This document shows, one piece after another, positions 17,586-26,872 of a DNA stretch of 64,000 nt. Position numbers and translations under genes: made by a program. The stretch covers positions 773,664-837,663 of the forward strand of contig NZ_JADPJG010000002.1 in the NCBI RefSeq assembly GCF_023073335.1. Direction: 5' to 3'. Origin of the DNA: Bradyrhizobium sp. 21 (GTDB taxonomy: Bacteria > Pseudomonadota > Alphaproteobacteria > Rhizobiales > Xanthobacteraceae). The notes below the pieces were generated by a model that was not told the origin of the DNA, did no database searches, and saw only the letters and a list, made by a program, of their open reading frames with translations. Numbering within the stretch: position 1 is the stretch's first letter; every line of letters begins with the position of its first letter.

Positions 17586-18590
17586 ATGACCGACTTCGCA
17601 GCAGATCCTCGAAAAATACGGAAGTCCTGGAAAGACATCGACCTGCGCGCCGTCGCTCCCTTCCTGGCGCTGGCCCTTCTTCTGGTGCTCGGGGCGATCG
17701 CGAACCCGAACTTCATCAGCATCGACAACCTCCTGAACGTCATCACCCGCAGCGCCTTCATTGCCATCATCGCCGTCGGTGCGACCTTTGTGATATCGGC
17801 CGGCGGCCTGGATCTGTCCGTCGGCTCCATGGTCGCGTTCGTCGCCAGCTTGACGATCATGTTCATGAACAGCGGCGTCATTGCCGATCCCGCGACAATG
17901 CTGGCCGCCGCGATGGCGCTTGCCATGCTCATTGGCGCTGCCTGTGGGCTTGCCAACGGTCTGATCACCACGGCGGGCAGCATCGAGCCCTTCATCGCCA
18001 CGCTCGGCACCATGGGTATCTATCGCGGTCTCACGACATGGTTGTCGCAGGGCGGTGCCATCACGCTGCGGTCTCCGGACATCCAATCCCTGTATCGGCC
18101 GGCCTATTTCGGCTCGGTTCTGGGAATTCCGGTGCCCATCATCATCATCGCCGTCACAGCCGGCGCCGGCGCCTTCGTGCTGCGCAGAACGCGTTATGGC
18201 CGCCATGTTCTGGCCGTCGGATCCAATGAGGACGTGGCGCGCTATTCCGGCATCTCCGTCGGTCGCGTGCGCACGATGACCTACGTCATCCAGGGCCTGT
18301 GCGTGGCCGTGGCGTGTCTGCTTTACGTGCCGCGGTTGGGATCCACGTCCGCAACCACAGGGCTGATGTGGGAGTTGCAGGCCATTACCGCAGTCGTGGT
18401 CGGTGGTACCGCGCTGCGCGGCGGCGTCGGCCGCGTTTGGGGCACAATCTGCGGGGCGTTCATACTCGAGATCGTCGGCAACATCATGCTGCTTTCGAAT
18501 TTCGTCAGCGAGTATCTGATCGGCGCGATCCAGGGCGCCATCATCATCGTTGCGATGCTGGTCCAACGTTCCCTGGTACGGAAATCGTAA
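17586..18590 (+). CDS. Sugar ABC transporter permease, RbsC type
   Basis: The product is a 334-residue permease, 5 bases downstream of the ATPase. An N-terminal cytoplasmic stretch precedes VAPFLALALLLVLGAIANPNF. The family hallmark FVISAGGLDLSVGSMVAF is present, as are GLITTAGSIEPFIATLGTMG and the C-terminal VVVGGTALRGGVGRVWGT. About ten hydrophobic segments are visible. It acts as a homodimer in CUT2 importers. Confidence 0.94.
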   Translation: MTDFAADPRKIRKSWKDIDLRAVAPFLALALLLVLGAIANPNFISIDNLLNVITRSAFIAIIAVGATFVISAGGLDLSVGSMVAFVASLTIMFMNSGVIADPATMLAAAMALAMLIGAACGLANGLITTAGSIEPFIATLGTMGIYRGLTTWLSQGGAITLRSPDIQSLYRPAYFGSVLGIPVPIIIIAVTAGAGAFVLRRTRYGRHVLAVGSNEDVARYSGISVGRVRTMTYVIQGLCVAVACLLYVPRLGSTSATTGLMWELQAITAVVVGGTALRGGVGRVWGTICGAFILEIVGNIMLLSNFVSEYLIGAIQGAIIIVAMLVQRSLVRKS

Positions 18591-18649
18591 ACGGCCGGGT
18601 ATCGGGTCGCCGGTCGCTGATCATAAGACCCGCTTCTTGGGAGGAAGAC

Positions 18650-19597
18650 ATGCGTAAGCGAATACTGGGCCTTGCTGTCGCCATGGCGGCTCTGATGGGC
18701 GTAGCTCACGCCGAAGACAAAAAAGTGACGATCGGCGTTTCCATTCCTGCCGCCGACCATGGATGGACCGCCGGCGTGGTGTTTCATGCCGAACGGATGG
18801 CAAAGCTGCTGATGGCGCAGCATCCGGGCTTGAATGTCATCGTCAAGACGTCTCCCGATCCGGCAACGCAGGCAAATGCCGTACAGGATCTGGTGACCCG
18901 GGGCATCAACGCCCTGGTCATCCTGCCATCCGATCCCGATCCCCTGGTCAATGCCATCAAGGAAGTGAAGAACAAGAACATTTTTGTCGCGCTTGTGGAC
19001 CGGGCACCCAGCAACAACGACAATTCGGTTCGCGATCTCTATGTCGCCGGTAACAATCCGGCACTCGGTGCCACCGCAGGTGAATACATCAAGAAAAACA
19101 CGCCGAATGCTCAGGTCGCCGTTATCCGCGGTCTGCCGATCCCGATCGACCAGCAGCGCCAGGACGGCTTCGACAAGGCCATCGCCGGTTCCAGCGTGAA
19201 AGTTCTCGCAAAGCAGTTCGGCAATTGGAATCGCGACGATGCCTTCAAGGTCATGCAGGACTACCTGACCAAGTTCTCCAAGATCGACGTGGTGTGGTGC
19301 CAGGATGATGACATGGCCGTGGGTGTGCTTCAGGCCATCGATCAGGCGAAGCGGACTGACATTCAATATGTCATCGCCGGCGCCGGCTCCAAGGACATGG
19401 TCAAGAAGGTGATGGACGGCGACAAGCTGATCCCAGTGGACGTGCTTTACCCGCCGGCAATGGTTGCAACCGCCATGGAATTGACTGCCGCTAACTTTTA
19501 CAATCAGGCCCCGGTTCGTGGCAGCTACATCCTCGACGCCACACTGGTCACCAAGGCTAACGCGAAAGATTTTTACTTCCCGGATTCGCCGTTCTGA
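18650..19597 (+). CDS. Sugar ABC substrate-binding protein, RbsB type
   Basis: The product is 315 residues from ATG at 18650 behind a strong GGGAGGA. Residues 1-22 form a Sec signal peptide (MRKRILGLAVAMAALMGVAHA). The mature protein has the type I periplasmic-binding pattern: VTIGVSIPAADHGWTAGVVF, DLVTRGINALVILPSDPDP, VALVDRAPSNND, VAVIRGLPIPIDQQRQDGF, VDVVWCQDDDMAVGVLQAI. The W and the D/R-rich pocket residues are typical of monosaccharide ligands. It is the last gene of the carbohydrate run and is followed by a hairpin terminator. Confidence 0.93.
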   Translation: MRKRILGLAVAMAALMGVAHAEDKKVTIGVSIPAADHGWTAGVVFHAERMAKLLMAQHPGLNVIVKTSPDPATQANAVQDLVTRGINALVILPSDPDPLVNAIKEVKNKNIFVALVDRAPSNNDNSVRDLYVAGNNPALGATAGEYIKKNTPNAQVAVIRGLPIPIDQQRQDGFDKAIAGSSVKVLAKQFGNWNRDDAFKVMQDYLTKFSKIDVVWCQDDDMAVGVLQAIDQAKRTDIQYVIAGAGSKDMVKKVMDGDKLIPVDVLYPPAMVATAMELTAANFYNQAPVRGSYILDATLVTKANAKDFYFPDSPF

Positions 19598-19620
19598 ACA
19601 ACATCGCATCTCACGAACAA

Positions 19621-19650
19621 ACGGAGGGGCTCCGCTCCCCTCCGTCGCTG
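19621..19650 (+). terminator. Hairpin terminator after the carbohydrate operon
   Basis: Nine-base arms ACGGAGGGG and CCCCTCCGT enclose a 7-base loop, 24 bases after the receptor stop. Only a short T-rich tail (GTTTAT) follows, so termination may be partly Rho-dependent. Confidence 0.65.
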
Positions 19651-19651
19651 T

Positions 19652-19860
19652 TTATGGGAAGCTTAATAAGCTCACCTGACGGGACCGATCCCGCGGTATA
19701 ACAAAACGTCCAACGACCTCGCCTGATGCGGACCCACGGTTTCCAAGGCGTGGGCTCATGCCGACGAACAAGCCTCCGCGCTTCAGCATGGAGAGCCAGA
19801 CCTCAGCGTAGTTGAATACAGGATCGATGCCTGCGGCCCCGGCGTCCGCGATGTGGCTAC
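19652..19860 (-). pseudogene. Unidentified C-terminal gene fragment
   Basis: On the minus strand a frame reads DAGAAGIDPVFNYAEVWLSM, then LKRGGLFVGMSPRLGNRG, and continues to a TAA at 19652-19654. The LKRGGLFVGMS run recalls the strand after the cofactor loops in methyltransferase-like folds, but the match is weak. No start or upstream continuation is evident. I list it as a probable remnant of unknown identity. Confidence 0.3.
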
Positions 19861-20702
19861 ACCGCAGGAGCCGGACACCTTCGCCCCGCGTGCCGGGGCC
19901 AACTCCACCGCGAAACGCACTGAGGCCCTACTCCAGTCATTGACGAATGTTCGCGCCCCACTATGGACCTGGCCTTGTCGATGATCGCAGCCCGAGCCGT
20001 CGTCACCGGGAAGGGAGGGCAGGCGGCCTCGCCGAACGAGAGCCGGGTGGCTTATTTTGTCGGATTTAAAGGTTTGTCGGCTGCCATGTCCGCGCAGCTC
20101 ACTCAACTTGGGAACGTGACTACGCGAGACAAACCAGCGTTCGAAGGCCGCCGGGCTGTCTCAACGATATCCTCGCCCGCGCCGCGCATCGCGACGATGA
20201 CGTCTCGGCCGAGTGAATGCCGCACTTACAGATCTGTGGTTATGGGGAAAGACCCGTTCATAGCATCGAGGCACTATCCGCTGCTGAAGCACGACCTCCC
20301 AGGCGCCATAGCGACTCGTGCGAGGCGGCTTGCTCGGCTGAAATCTCGATACCGTGCACAGCGGCGGCGTGCGTTATCATGATGCGGATGAAAGACAAAT
20401 CGATCGCCAACGTTGCTGGACCAGCGCCTTGCTTGGCGCGCTTTCTTCCAAACCCGATCAGCCGCTCTCGAGTTGAGTGCGGGTGGCTTCACATTGACGA
20501 ACTCAGTCTTGAACGATGCCATCACAGCGGCTTTCGACCGGCGAGGGGGCTTTCCAACCTGGCGGGGCGGACTTGGGCGCGCCAGTTTCCCGATCCCAAT
20601 TGAGTGAAGGGCGCCACGCGGGGACACCCGGCTTTCGTGCGCACTATGCGTGCACCAAGAGGTCAAAACGGGTACAAACGGGTGCAATTTTGGCTTGTTT
20701 GG
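19861..20702. other. Decayed intergenic stretch, no supported gene
   Basis: Several open frames of 60-140 codons occur on both strands, but none shows a recognisable domain, a good ribosome-binding site or consistent codon usage. One direct repeat (ACGGGTACAAACGGGTGCAA near 20669) is visible. The stretch looks like degraded former coding DNA between the carbohydrate operon and dusA. Confidence 0.4.
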
Positions 20703-20720
20703 AGTGCACACGTGTGCACT
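20703..20720. promoter_or_regulatory. Perfect 18-base palindrome upstream of dusA
   Basis: AGTGCACACGTGTGCACT is a perfect palindrome, 40 bases before the dusA start. It could be an operator for a dimeric regulator. It has no loop, so it would form only a poor RNA hairpin. No family can be assigned. Confidence 0.45.
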
Positions 20721-20759
20721 TGTTCCCGTTCTAGGCCGTTGAAATGATAGGGTAAGTAA

Positions 20760-21752
20760 TTGGAATCCCAAGGCTATCGCTTTTCCGTGGCGCCCATGAT
20801 GGACTGGACCGACCGGCATTGCCGGGTGTTCCATCGTCATCTGACGCGCCGGGCGCTGCTTTATACGGAGATGCTCACCACGGGCGCCATCATTCATGGC
20901 CATCGGGAACGGCTGCTTGGGTTCGACGAATTCGAGCATCCGGTGGCGCTTCAGCTCGGCGGGTCGGATCCGCGCGAGCTCGCGCTCGCCGCGCGGATCG
21001 GCGAGGAGTTCGGTTATGACGAGATCAACCTCAATGTCGGCTGCCCCTCCGACCGTGTGAAGGACGGCCGTTTCGGCGCTTGCCTCATGGCGGAGCCTGA
21101 TCTCGTCGCGAGGTGCGTCGATGCAATGAAGCGTGCGGTTGCCGTGCCGGTCACGGTGAAGTGCCGTATCGGCATCGACGACCAGGATCCGGAAGTCGCG
21201 CTCGACACACTTGCGCGCGCGGTGGTCGCATCCGGCTGCGACGTGCTGATCGTGCATGCCCGGAAAGCCTGGCTCAACGGTTTGTCGCCGAAGGAGAATC
21301 GCGACATCCCGCCGCTCGACTATGATCGCGTCTATCGCCTCAAGCGCGCGGTGCCGGATGTGCCGGTCATCATCAACGGCGGCGTCCCGGGTATCGAAGA
21401 GGCGAAGGCACATCTCGAGCACGTCGACGGGGTGATGCTCGGCCGCGCCGCCTATCAGGAGCCATGGCGGCTGCTCTCGGTCGATTCCGACATCTTCGGC
21501 GAAGCGGCACCGCATGCAACCATGCAGGACGCGCTCGAGGCGATGATGCCCTATATCGAGCAGCAGCTCGCGCGCGGCACGCGGCTGCACTCCATGACGC
21601 GGCATTTCGTCGGCGCATTTCACGCCGTGCCAGGCGCGCGCGCTTTCCGCCGCCATCTTGCCGAGCAGGGGGTGAAGCCGGGCGCTGGCCTCGAGGTGCT
21701 CCGCGATGCGATCGCGCGTGTCGGCGCGCGCGTGCCGGCGGAGGCCGCCTAG
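20760..21752 (+). CDS. dusA: tRNA-dihydrouridine synthase A
   Basis: The product is 330 residues from TTG at 20760, with AGGG upstream; no ATG lies before the conserved start YRFSVAPMMDWTDRHCR. This FMN-dependent enzyme reduces uridine in the tRNA D-loop. Landmarks are APMMDWTDRHCR (FMN site, residues 11-22), the catalytic Cys95 in NVGCPSDRV, VTVKCRIGIDDQ, LIVHARKAWLNGLSPKENR and IINGGV. The APMMDWTD and ARKAWLNGLSPKENR forms are specific to the DusA subgroup. Its length matches the family. Confidence 0.95.
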   Translation: MESQGYRFSVAPMMDWTDRHCRVFHRHLTRRALLYTEMLTTGAIIHGHRERLLGFDEFEHPVALQLGGSDPRELALAARIGEEFGYDEINLNVGCPSDRVKDGRFGACLMAEPDLVARCVDAMKRAVAVPVTVKCRIGIDDQDPEVALDTLARAVVASGCDVLIVHARKAWLNGLSPKENRDIPPLDYDRVYRLKRAVPDVPVIINGGVPGIEEAKAHLEHVDGVMLGRAAYQEPWRLLSVDSDIFGEAAPHATMQDALEAMMPYIEQQLARGTRLHSMTRHFVGAFHAVPGARAFRRHLAEQGVKPGAGLEVLRDAIARVGARVPAEAA

Positions 21753-21940
21753 CCGCAAGCAGGTGAAAAGTCGGATCGTGAAATCCGGCTCGTCGTCGAT
21801 CTGTCGCAGCGGAACAGATCGAAGCGATAGTTTACGCCGACGCGGACGGTGTGAAATTTGGCTGCGTTCCAGTGTGCAGTGCGCTGGCGGTCCACGCGAT
21901 CACGCGTGTCGGCTATGTCCCCGCAGCTTTCGTCGACCGG

Positions 21941-22495
21941 CTAGTCGACCGCCATGCGCGAGCGGCGGGGGCTGGTCTGGAGTTCCGGATAGCCCGTGAG
22001 CATCAGCCTGTCGGAGCGTACGCCCCAGCTTTCCAGGCGGTCGAGGAAACTCATGCCGAGCAGATTGGTCTTCATCTGACCGCGCTGGACGACGAGCGCC
22101 GGCACCGATTTCTCGACGAGGTGGCCGACCGAGAGGCGTTCGAGCGTGAGGCGAGCCGCCTTGGTGTGGCCGCCCGCGGTTTCGAGATCGACGTCGTATT
22201 CGAGCATCTCGAGCGGCAGCCCGATCGCTTTCGCGGTTTCCCAGGTCAGCACCACAGAGGTCGCGCCGGTGTCGATCACCATCGGCGCGGCCACGCCGTT
22301 GATCTTCGCGCGCAGCGCGAATTCGCCGCCCTGGCCGCGCTGGATCTGCACGGCCGGGGCAGGCGATGCGGTCTGCGCGCGGAAGATGTGCGAGACCTTG
22401 CTGCTCGCGCGCGCGATCTGGTCGGAATCGCCATAGGCGACGACGGCGCCTGCAGTGCAGGCGAGCATGATGAGGACGAGCAGGAAGCGGATCAT
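21941..22495 (-). CDS. TIGR02281-type clan AA (retropepsin-like) aspartic protease
   Basis: The product is 184 residues from ATG at 22495. An N-terminal hydrophobic segment (MIRFLLVLIMLACTAGAVVA) anchors or exports it. The catalytic motif VIDTGATSVVLTW holds Asp-Thr-Gly at residues 75-77, and a second hydrophobic strand LLGMSFLDRLESW follows, as in single-domain retropepsin-like proteases that dimerise. The DUF1289 gene lies immediately upstream on the same strand. A periplasmic or membrane-bound protease is expected; its substrates are unknown. Confidence 0.87.
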   Translation of the reverse strand: MIRFLLVLIMLACTAGAVVAYGDSDQIARASSKVSHIFRAQTASPAPAVQIQRGQGGEFALRAKINGVAAPMVIDTGATSVVLTWETAKAIGLPLEMLEYDVDLETAGGHTKAARLTLERLSVGHLVEKSVPALVVQRGQMKTNLLGMSFLDRLESWGVRSDRLMLTGYPELQTSPRRSRMAVD

Positions 22496-22523
22496 TGCAC
22501 ACCTCCCAAGGCACGCAGATCCG

Positions 22524-22727
22524 TCAGGCGCGTTTCGACGATCCCGCGATCGGCGCAAGTCCGGCGTCCGCCATGCGCACCGGCAACAGCGCCATGAGCG
22601 CCAGCCGCTCCGCGCTCTCCATCGCGTGCCAGCGCGCGATCTCCGGCAGGGTGCGGCCGCAGCCGAAGCACAGCTTGGTCCCGGGGTCGATCATGCAGAC
22701 GGCGACGCACGGCGTTTCTTTGCTCAT
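22524..22727 (-). CDS. DUF1289 domain-containing protein
   Basis: The product is a 67-residue protein, MSKETPCVAVCMIDPGTKLC, then FGCGRTLPEIARW. The four cysteines (C7, C11, C20, C23) give the C-x3-C-x8-C-x2-C pattern of DUF1289, a small probable Fe-S or zinc-binding protein often next to central metabolism genes. The start at 22727 is chosen because the conserved domain begins at once. It ends 28 bases before the protease gene and is probably co-transcribed with it. Confidence 0.85.
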   Translation of the reverse strand: MSKETPCVAVCMIDPGTKLCFGCGRTLPEIARWHAMESAERLALMALLPVRMADAGLAPIAGSSKRA

Positions 22728-22771
22728 GTGGACATAGTGAGGGATCGTCGGGCATGTCTGCAAGCATCTCG

Positions 22772-24367
22772 TTAAGAGCCCGTACCTGCGCTCATGATCG
22801 GCTTGTGGCGCGGCCGGCGCTTCTCGTCAGCCAACGCGGAACTCTCCGGCTGGAGCGGCGGGGAATCGTCCGACATCGGCGCCAGCGCGCTCATCACGCG
22901 CTCCGGCGGGAAGGTGACGATCACTTCGGTGCCGATGCGCAGCTTCGATTTCAGTGTGAACGTGCCGCCATGCAGGTCGATCAGATTCTTGGCGATCGGC
23001 AGGCCGAGACCAGCGCCCTGTTCGGCCGATTTGATCGAGTTGGAGCCTTGGCCGAACGAGGCGAGCACGACGGGGATCTCGTCCTCGGGAATGCCGGAGC
23101 CGGAATCTCTCACCGACAGGTATTGTCCCCCCGATGCGGTCCAGCCGGCCTTGAGCCAGATCTCGCCGCCCTGCGGGGTGAATTTGATCGAGTTGGAGAG
23201 CAGGTTGAGCACGACCTGGCGGATCGCGCGCTCGTCGGCCCAGAGCCGCGGCATCGCCTGCTCGAACACCTCGTGGATGGTGATGCCGCGGCTCGAGGCG
23301 CGCAGCTTCATCAAATGATGGCAGTCGGCGACGATGCCGACCAGCGACACTGCTTCCTCGTTGAGCTCGTAGCGGCCGGCCTCGATCCGCGACAGATCGA
23401 GGATCTCGTTGATGAGGTTGAGCAGGTGCACGCCGGAACTATGGATATCCCCAGAATACTCCTTGTAGACCGGCACCGCGTGCGCGCCAAAAATTTCGCT
23501 CTTCATCACCTCGGAGAAGCCGAGGATGGCATTCAGCGGCGTGCGCAGCTCGTGACTCATCTGCGCAAGGAAGCGCGATTTTGCGACGTTGGCTGATTCG
23601 GCGCGGTGCCGCGCCTCATCTGAAATTGCCTTGGCCTGTTCGAGCTCGCCGATCAACGCGTCCTTCTCGGCGCGCGCCTCGAGCGTCGCGAAAGTCGAGG
23701 AGTGCAGGCGGTGCGCCAGCAGCACGAAATAGCCTTCGGCTGCGAGGGCGAGCGCGGCGAGGATGTAATTGTCCAGCGCGCCGGTCATCACAAAGCTCAG
23801 CGCCATCGCGACCGCAACCGGTGCCGTGGCGGCAAGGGCTGCGATCGGCAGATTGGCGGCCAGCATGCTCGATACTGCGATCACCAGCAGCATCAGGAAC
23901 ATCATTAGCGTTTCCGTGACCATGTCGAGCACGGGGTGGATCAGGATCGCCATCCAGCACAGGCCATAGAGCAGGTCGAGCACGACGAAGCGGGTCCGCC
24001 AGGCGCGCGTCGAGGTCGGCGATGAGGGCTCCGCCAGGAAGCGGTGGCAGCTGCGGATCATCGCCGCGTGGATGCAGAGCATGCCGACGGTCCAGGCCGC
24101 GGCCGGAATCAGCTGCATCCACAGCCCGAACAGCAGGCCGGTGGTGACCACCAGCAGCATCACGACATAGGAGGCCGACAGCCGCGTCTGAGCATATTGT
24201 CGCAGCATCTCGGCGTCGAAAGCCGGCCGGGTTCCGCTGGTCGACGTTAACTTGTCGCGCGCCTCGCGTACCCGCTGCGCCGCAGCCCTTCGGGTGCTCG
24301 CCGACGGCGCGCTCACCGGCTCGGCCGGAAGCTGCACTACCTCTGGCTTTTCAGCGGGTTTACTCAT
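22772..24367 (-). CDS. Membrane sensor histidine kinase
   Basis: The 531-residue protein starts at ATG 24367. A Pro/Ala-rich N-terminus precedes about five or six membrane segments (bases about 23700-24170). A short coiled coil with ALIGELEQAKAISDEARHRA leads into the HisKA phosphoacceptor FLAQMSHELRTPLNAILGFS. The ATPase domain has the N box NLLSNSIKFTPQGG, a G1 box VRDSGSGIPEDEIP and GAGLGLPIAKNLIDLHGG. It resembles the membrane-bound PdhS/DivJ/PleC-like kinases of alphaproteobacteria. No response regulator gene is adjacent, so its partner is unknown. Confidence 0.9.
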   Translation of the reverse strand: MSKPAEKPEVVQLPAEPVSAPSASTRRAAAQRVREARDKLTSTSGTRPAFDAEMLRQYAQTRLSASYVVMLLVVTTGLLFGLWMQLIPAAAWTVGMLCIHAAMIRSCHRFLAEPSSPTSTRAWRTRFVVLDLLYGLCWMAILIHPVLDMVTETLMMFLMLLVIAVSSMLAANLPIAALAATAPVAVAMALSFVMTGALDNYILAALALAAEGYFVLLAHRLHSSTFATLEARAEKDALIGELEQAKAISDEARHRAESANVAKSRFLAQMSHELRTPLNAILGFSEVMKSEIFGAHAVPVYKEYSGDIHSSGVHLLNLINEILDLSRIEAGRYELNEEAVSLVGIVADCHHLMKLRASSRGITIHEVFEQAMPRLWADERAIRQVVLNLLSNSIKFTPQGGEIWLKAGWTASGGQYLSVRDSGSGIPEDEIPVVLASFGQGSNSIKSAEQGAGLGLPIAKNLIDLHGGTFTLKSKLRIGTEVIVTFPPERVMSALAPMSDDSPPLQPESSALADEKRRPRHKPIMSAGTGS

Positions 24368-24502
24368 CGCACAACAACAATTCCTGCCCGCGCAAAGGCG
24401 GGCCTTCTGCATTGTCTATCTCTGGCAAGAAATCCTTAAGAGGTGACTTAAGGAGCTAAAGAATTACGTTAACCCGGCGTTAATTTGAGCCGGTGCAAAC
24501 GC

Positions 24503-25780
24503 TCAGTGCAGCCACGCATGTTGCGCGACATAGACCACCGCGCCCGCCAGATAGCCCGCGAGCGCGGGGACGGCGATGCGGCGGGCGTACCAGAGGAACT
24601 CGATGCGTTCGAGTCCCATGGCGGCAACGCCCGCGGCCGAGCCGATGATCAGGATCGAGCCGCCGGTGCCGGCGCAATAGGCGATGAACTCCCAGAGGAA
24701 GCTGTCGGTCGGATATTGCGCGAGGTCGTACATGCCCATGGTCGCGGCCACCAGCGGCACGTTGTCAATGACGGCGCTGAGCAGTCCGAGGATGACGACG
24801 ATGATGTCCTGGCGACCGATCGCGGTGTCCAGCCATTTGGACAGCATCGAGAGCAGGCCGGCATGTTCGAGGCAGGCGACTGCGAGCAAGATGCCGAGGA
24901 AGAACACGATCGAGCCCATGTCGATCCGCGTCAGCGCATGCGCAAGCGTGAGCGGGCCGCGGACGTGCTCATCCTTGTCGCGATGAACGATCTCGCCGAC
25001 CAACCACACGATGCCAAGCCCGAGCAGGACGCCCATGAAGGGCGGCAGGTGCGTGACCGCCTTGAAAGCGGGCACCGCGATCAGTACCCCGAGTCCGAGA
25101 TAGAACATCACGTTCCGTTCGAACGGATCGACGCCCTGCAATCCATCCTCTTTTGGCGGCGGAGCGATGGACCTGCCCCTGAGCGAAAAGCTGATGAATG
25201 CGAGTGGCACCAGCAGGTTGAGCAGCGAGGGCAGGAACACCGCGGCCATGATGTTCAAGGGCGAGATCTGCCCGCCGATCCACAGCATTGTTGTGGTGAC
25301 GTCGCCGATCACGGTCCATGCACCGCCGGCATTCGCGGCGATGACGATGAGGGAGGCGAACAGCAGGCGGTCGTCGCGCTTGGCGATCAGCCGCTGGATC
25401 AGCGAAACCATGACGATGGTGGTGGTGAGATTGTCGAGGATTGCGCTGAGGAAGAAGGTCACGAAGCCAATCAGCCATATCAGACGGACTTGGCTCGTCG
25501 TGCTGATGCGCGAGGTGATGACCTCGAAGCCGTCATGGGCGTCGATCACTTCGACGATGGTCATCGCGCCAACCAGGAAGAACACGATCTGCGCGGTCGA
25601 GGCGACGGACTCATCAAGCTGACGGCCGACCAGCGTGTGGTCGCCCGTTGCGAGGGCGTAGATTGTCCAGAGCACGCCCGCGCCGAGTAGCGCAGACGCG
25701 CTCTTGTTCACCCCGATCGGATGCTCAAGTGCGATCGCCGCATAGGCGAGGACGAAGATTGCGGCGAGTGCGATCAGCAC
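24503..25780 (-). CDS. NhaD-type sodium:proton antiporter
   Basis: The product is a 425-residue membrane protein with about 11-12 hydrophobic segments. Its pattern is that of the NhaD/ArsB ion-transporter superfamily: ALEHPIGVNKSASALLGAGV, VFFLVGAMTIVEVIDAHDGF, FFLSAILDNLTTTIVMVSLI, VIAANAGGAWTVIGDVTTTM and VIDNVPLVAATMGMY. The paired DN motifs (LDNLTTT, IDNVPLV) are the ion-coupling sites of this family. It exchanges cytoplasmic Na+ or Li+ for protons in the inner membrane. It is a single gene with no operon partner. Confidence 0.9.
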   Translation of the reverse strand: MLIALAAIFVLAYAAIALEHPIGVNKSASALLGAGVLWTIYALATGDHTLVGRQLDESVASTAQIVFFLVGAMTIVEVIDAHDGFEVITSRISTTSQVRLIWLIGFVTFFLSAILDNLTTTIVMVSLIQRLIAKRDDRLLFASLIVIAANAGGAWTVIGDVTTTMLWIGGQISPLNIMAAVFLPSLLNLLVPLAFISFSLRGRSIAPPPKEDGLQGVDPFERNVMFYLGLGVLIAVPAFKAVTHLPPFMGVLLGLGIVWLVGEIVHRDKDEHVRGPLTLAHALTRIDMGSIVFFLGILLAVACLEHAGLLSMLSKWLDTAIGRQDIIVVILGLLSAVIDNVPLVAATMGMYDLAQYPTDSFLWEFIAYCAGTGGSILIIGSAAGVAAMGLERIEFLWYARRIAVPALAGYLAGAVVYVAQHAWLH

Positions 25781-25802
25781 GACATGTCCGAAAGGTTCGA
25801 GA

Positions 25803-26675
25803 TCAGCGATTGAGGCGCGCGAGCAGGCTCGACGTGTCCCAGCGCTTGCCGCCCATTTTCTCGACTTCGGCGTAGAATTGGTCGACCAGCGCGGTGACCG
25901 GCAGATTGGCGCCGTTGCGGCGGGCTTCAGCCAGGGAAATCGAGAGGTCCTTGCGCATCCATTCGACGGCGAAGCCGAAATCGTACTTGTCCTCGTTCAT
26001 GGTCTTGTAGCGGTTCTCCATCTGCCAGGACTGTGCGGCCCCTTTCGAGATGGTCTCGATCACCGCGGCGACGTCGAGGCCCGACTTCTTGGCGAAATGG
26101 ATGCCCTCGGAGAGACCCTGGACCAGGCCGGCGATGCAGATCTGGTTGACCATCTTCGTCAGCTGGCCGGAGCCGGCGGGCCCGAGTAGTTTGCACATCC
26201 GCGCATAGGCACCGGTGATGATCGGCTCGGCGCCGGCATAGGCGTCCTGCGCGCCGCCGCACATCACTGTCAGCACGCCGTTCTCGGCGCCGGCCTGGCC
26301 GCCGGAAACCGGCGCGTCGATGAACTTGAAGCCGGCCTTGGTGGCGGCTGCGTCGAGCTCACGCGCAACCTCGGCGGAGGCGGTGGTGTGGTCGACGAAA
26401 GTCGCGCCCTTTTTCATGCCGGCAAACGCGCCGTCGGAGCCGATCGTGACCGCGCGCAAATCGTTGTCGTTGCCGACGCAGCACATCACGAAGTCCTGGC
26501 CCTCGGCAGCCGCCTTCGGAGTCGCCGCGGACTTGCCGCCGAACTTGTCTGCCCACTCCTTCGCCTTGGCCGCGGTGCGGTTATAGACGGTGACCTCATG
26601 GCCCCCTTTTTTCACGAGGTGTCCGGCCATGGGGAAGCCCATCACGCCGAGACCGAGGAAAGCGACTTTAGCCAT
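25803..26675 (-). CDS. NAD(P)-dependent beta-hydroxyacid dehydrogenase (HIBADH family)
   Basis: The product is 290 residues; ATG at 26675 directly precedes the Rossmann motif KVAFLGLGVMGFPMAGHLVK. The family substrate-binding signature is present as FIDAPVSGGQAGAENG, and the catalytic lysine lies in GSGQLTKMVNQICIAGLVQG. The enzyme oxidises 3-hydroxyisobutyrate, tartronate semialdehyde or a related beta-hydroxyacid with NAD(P). Neighbours give no hint of the substrate. An upstream in-frame ATG at 26804 would add 43 poorly conserved residues and is rejected. Confidence 0.9.
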   Translation of the reverse strand: MAKVAFLGLGVMGFPMAGHLVKKGGHEVTVYNRTAAKAKEWADKFGGKSAATPKAAAEGQDFVMCCVGNDNDLRAVTIGSDGAFAGMKKGATFVDHTTASAEVARELDAAATKAGFKFIDAPVSGGQAGAENGVLTVMCGGAQDAYAGAEPIITGAYARMCKLLGPAGSGQLTKMVNQICIAGLVQGLSEGIHFAKKSGLDVAAVIETISKGAAQSWQMENRYKTMNEDKYDFGFAVEWMRKDLSISLAEARRNGANLPVTALVDQFYAEVEKMGGKRWDTSSLLARLNR

Positions 26676-26872
26676 GTGTGGTACCTTGTCCGTAGTTCGG
26701 GTTTTACGGTTTTTGCCGGGCGAGCGGACGCCCACCGGCGCCCTGAAAAGTTCCGCCATTGCGGCAGATCGCGCGCACCATAAACTCTTGAGGCCGGAGG
26801 GCAACGGCTTCGTTTGGTGCCCCCCTGTGCTAGGATGGCGGACCTAAGGATTCAAAAAAAGGGAGCGAAAGC

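Noticed and set aside
20274..21758. 494-codon minus-strand frame over dusA and the decayed stretch
   Set aside because: dusA is certain, and this frame shows only antisense-type composition. Its continuation into the decayed stretch is not evidence of a gene.
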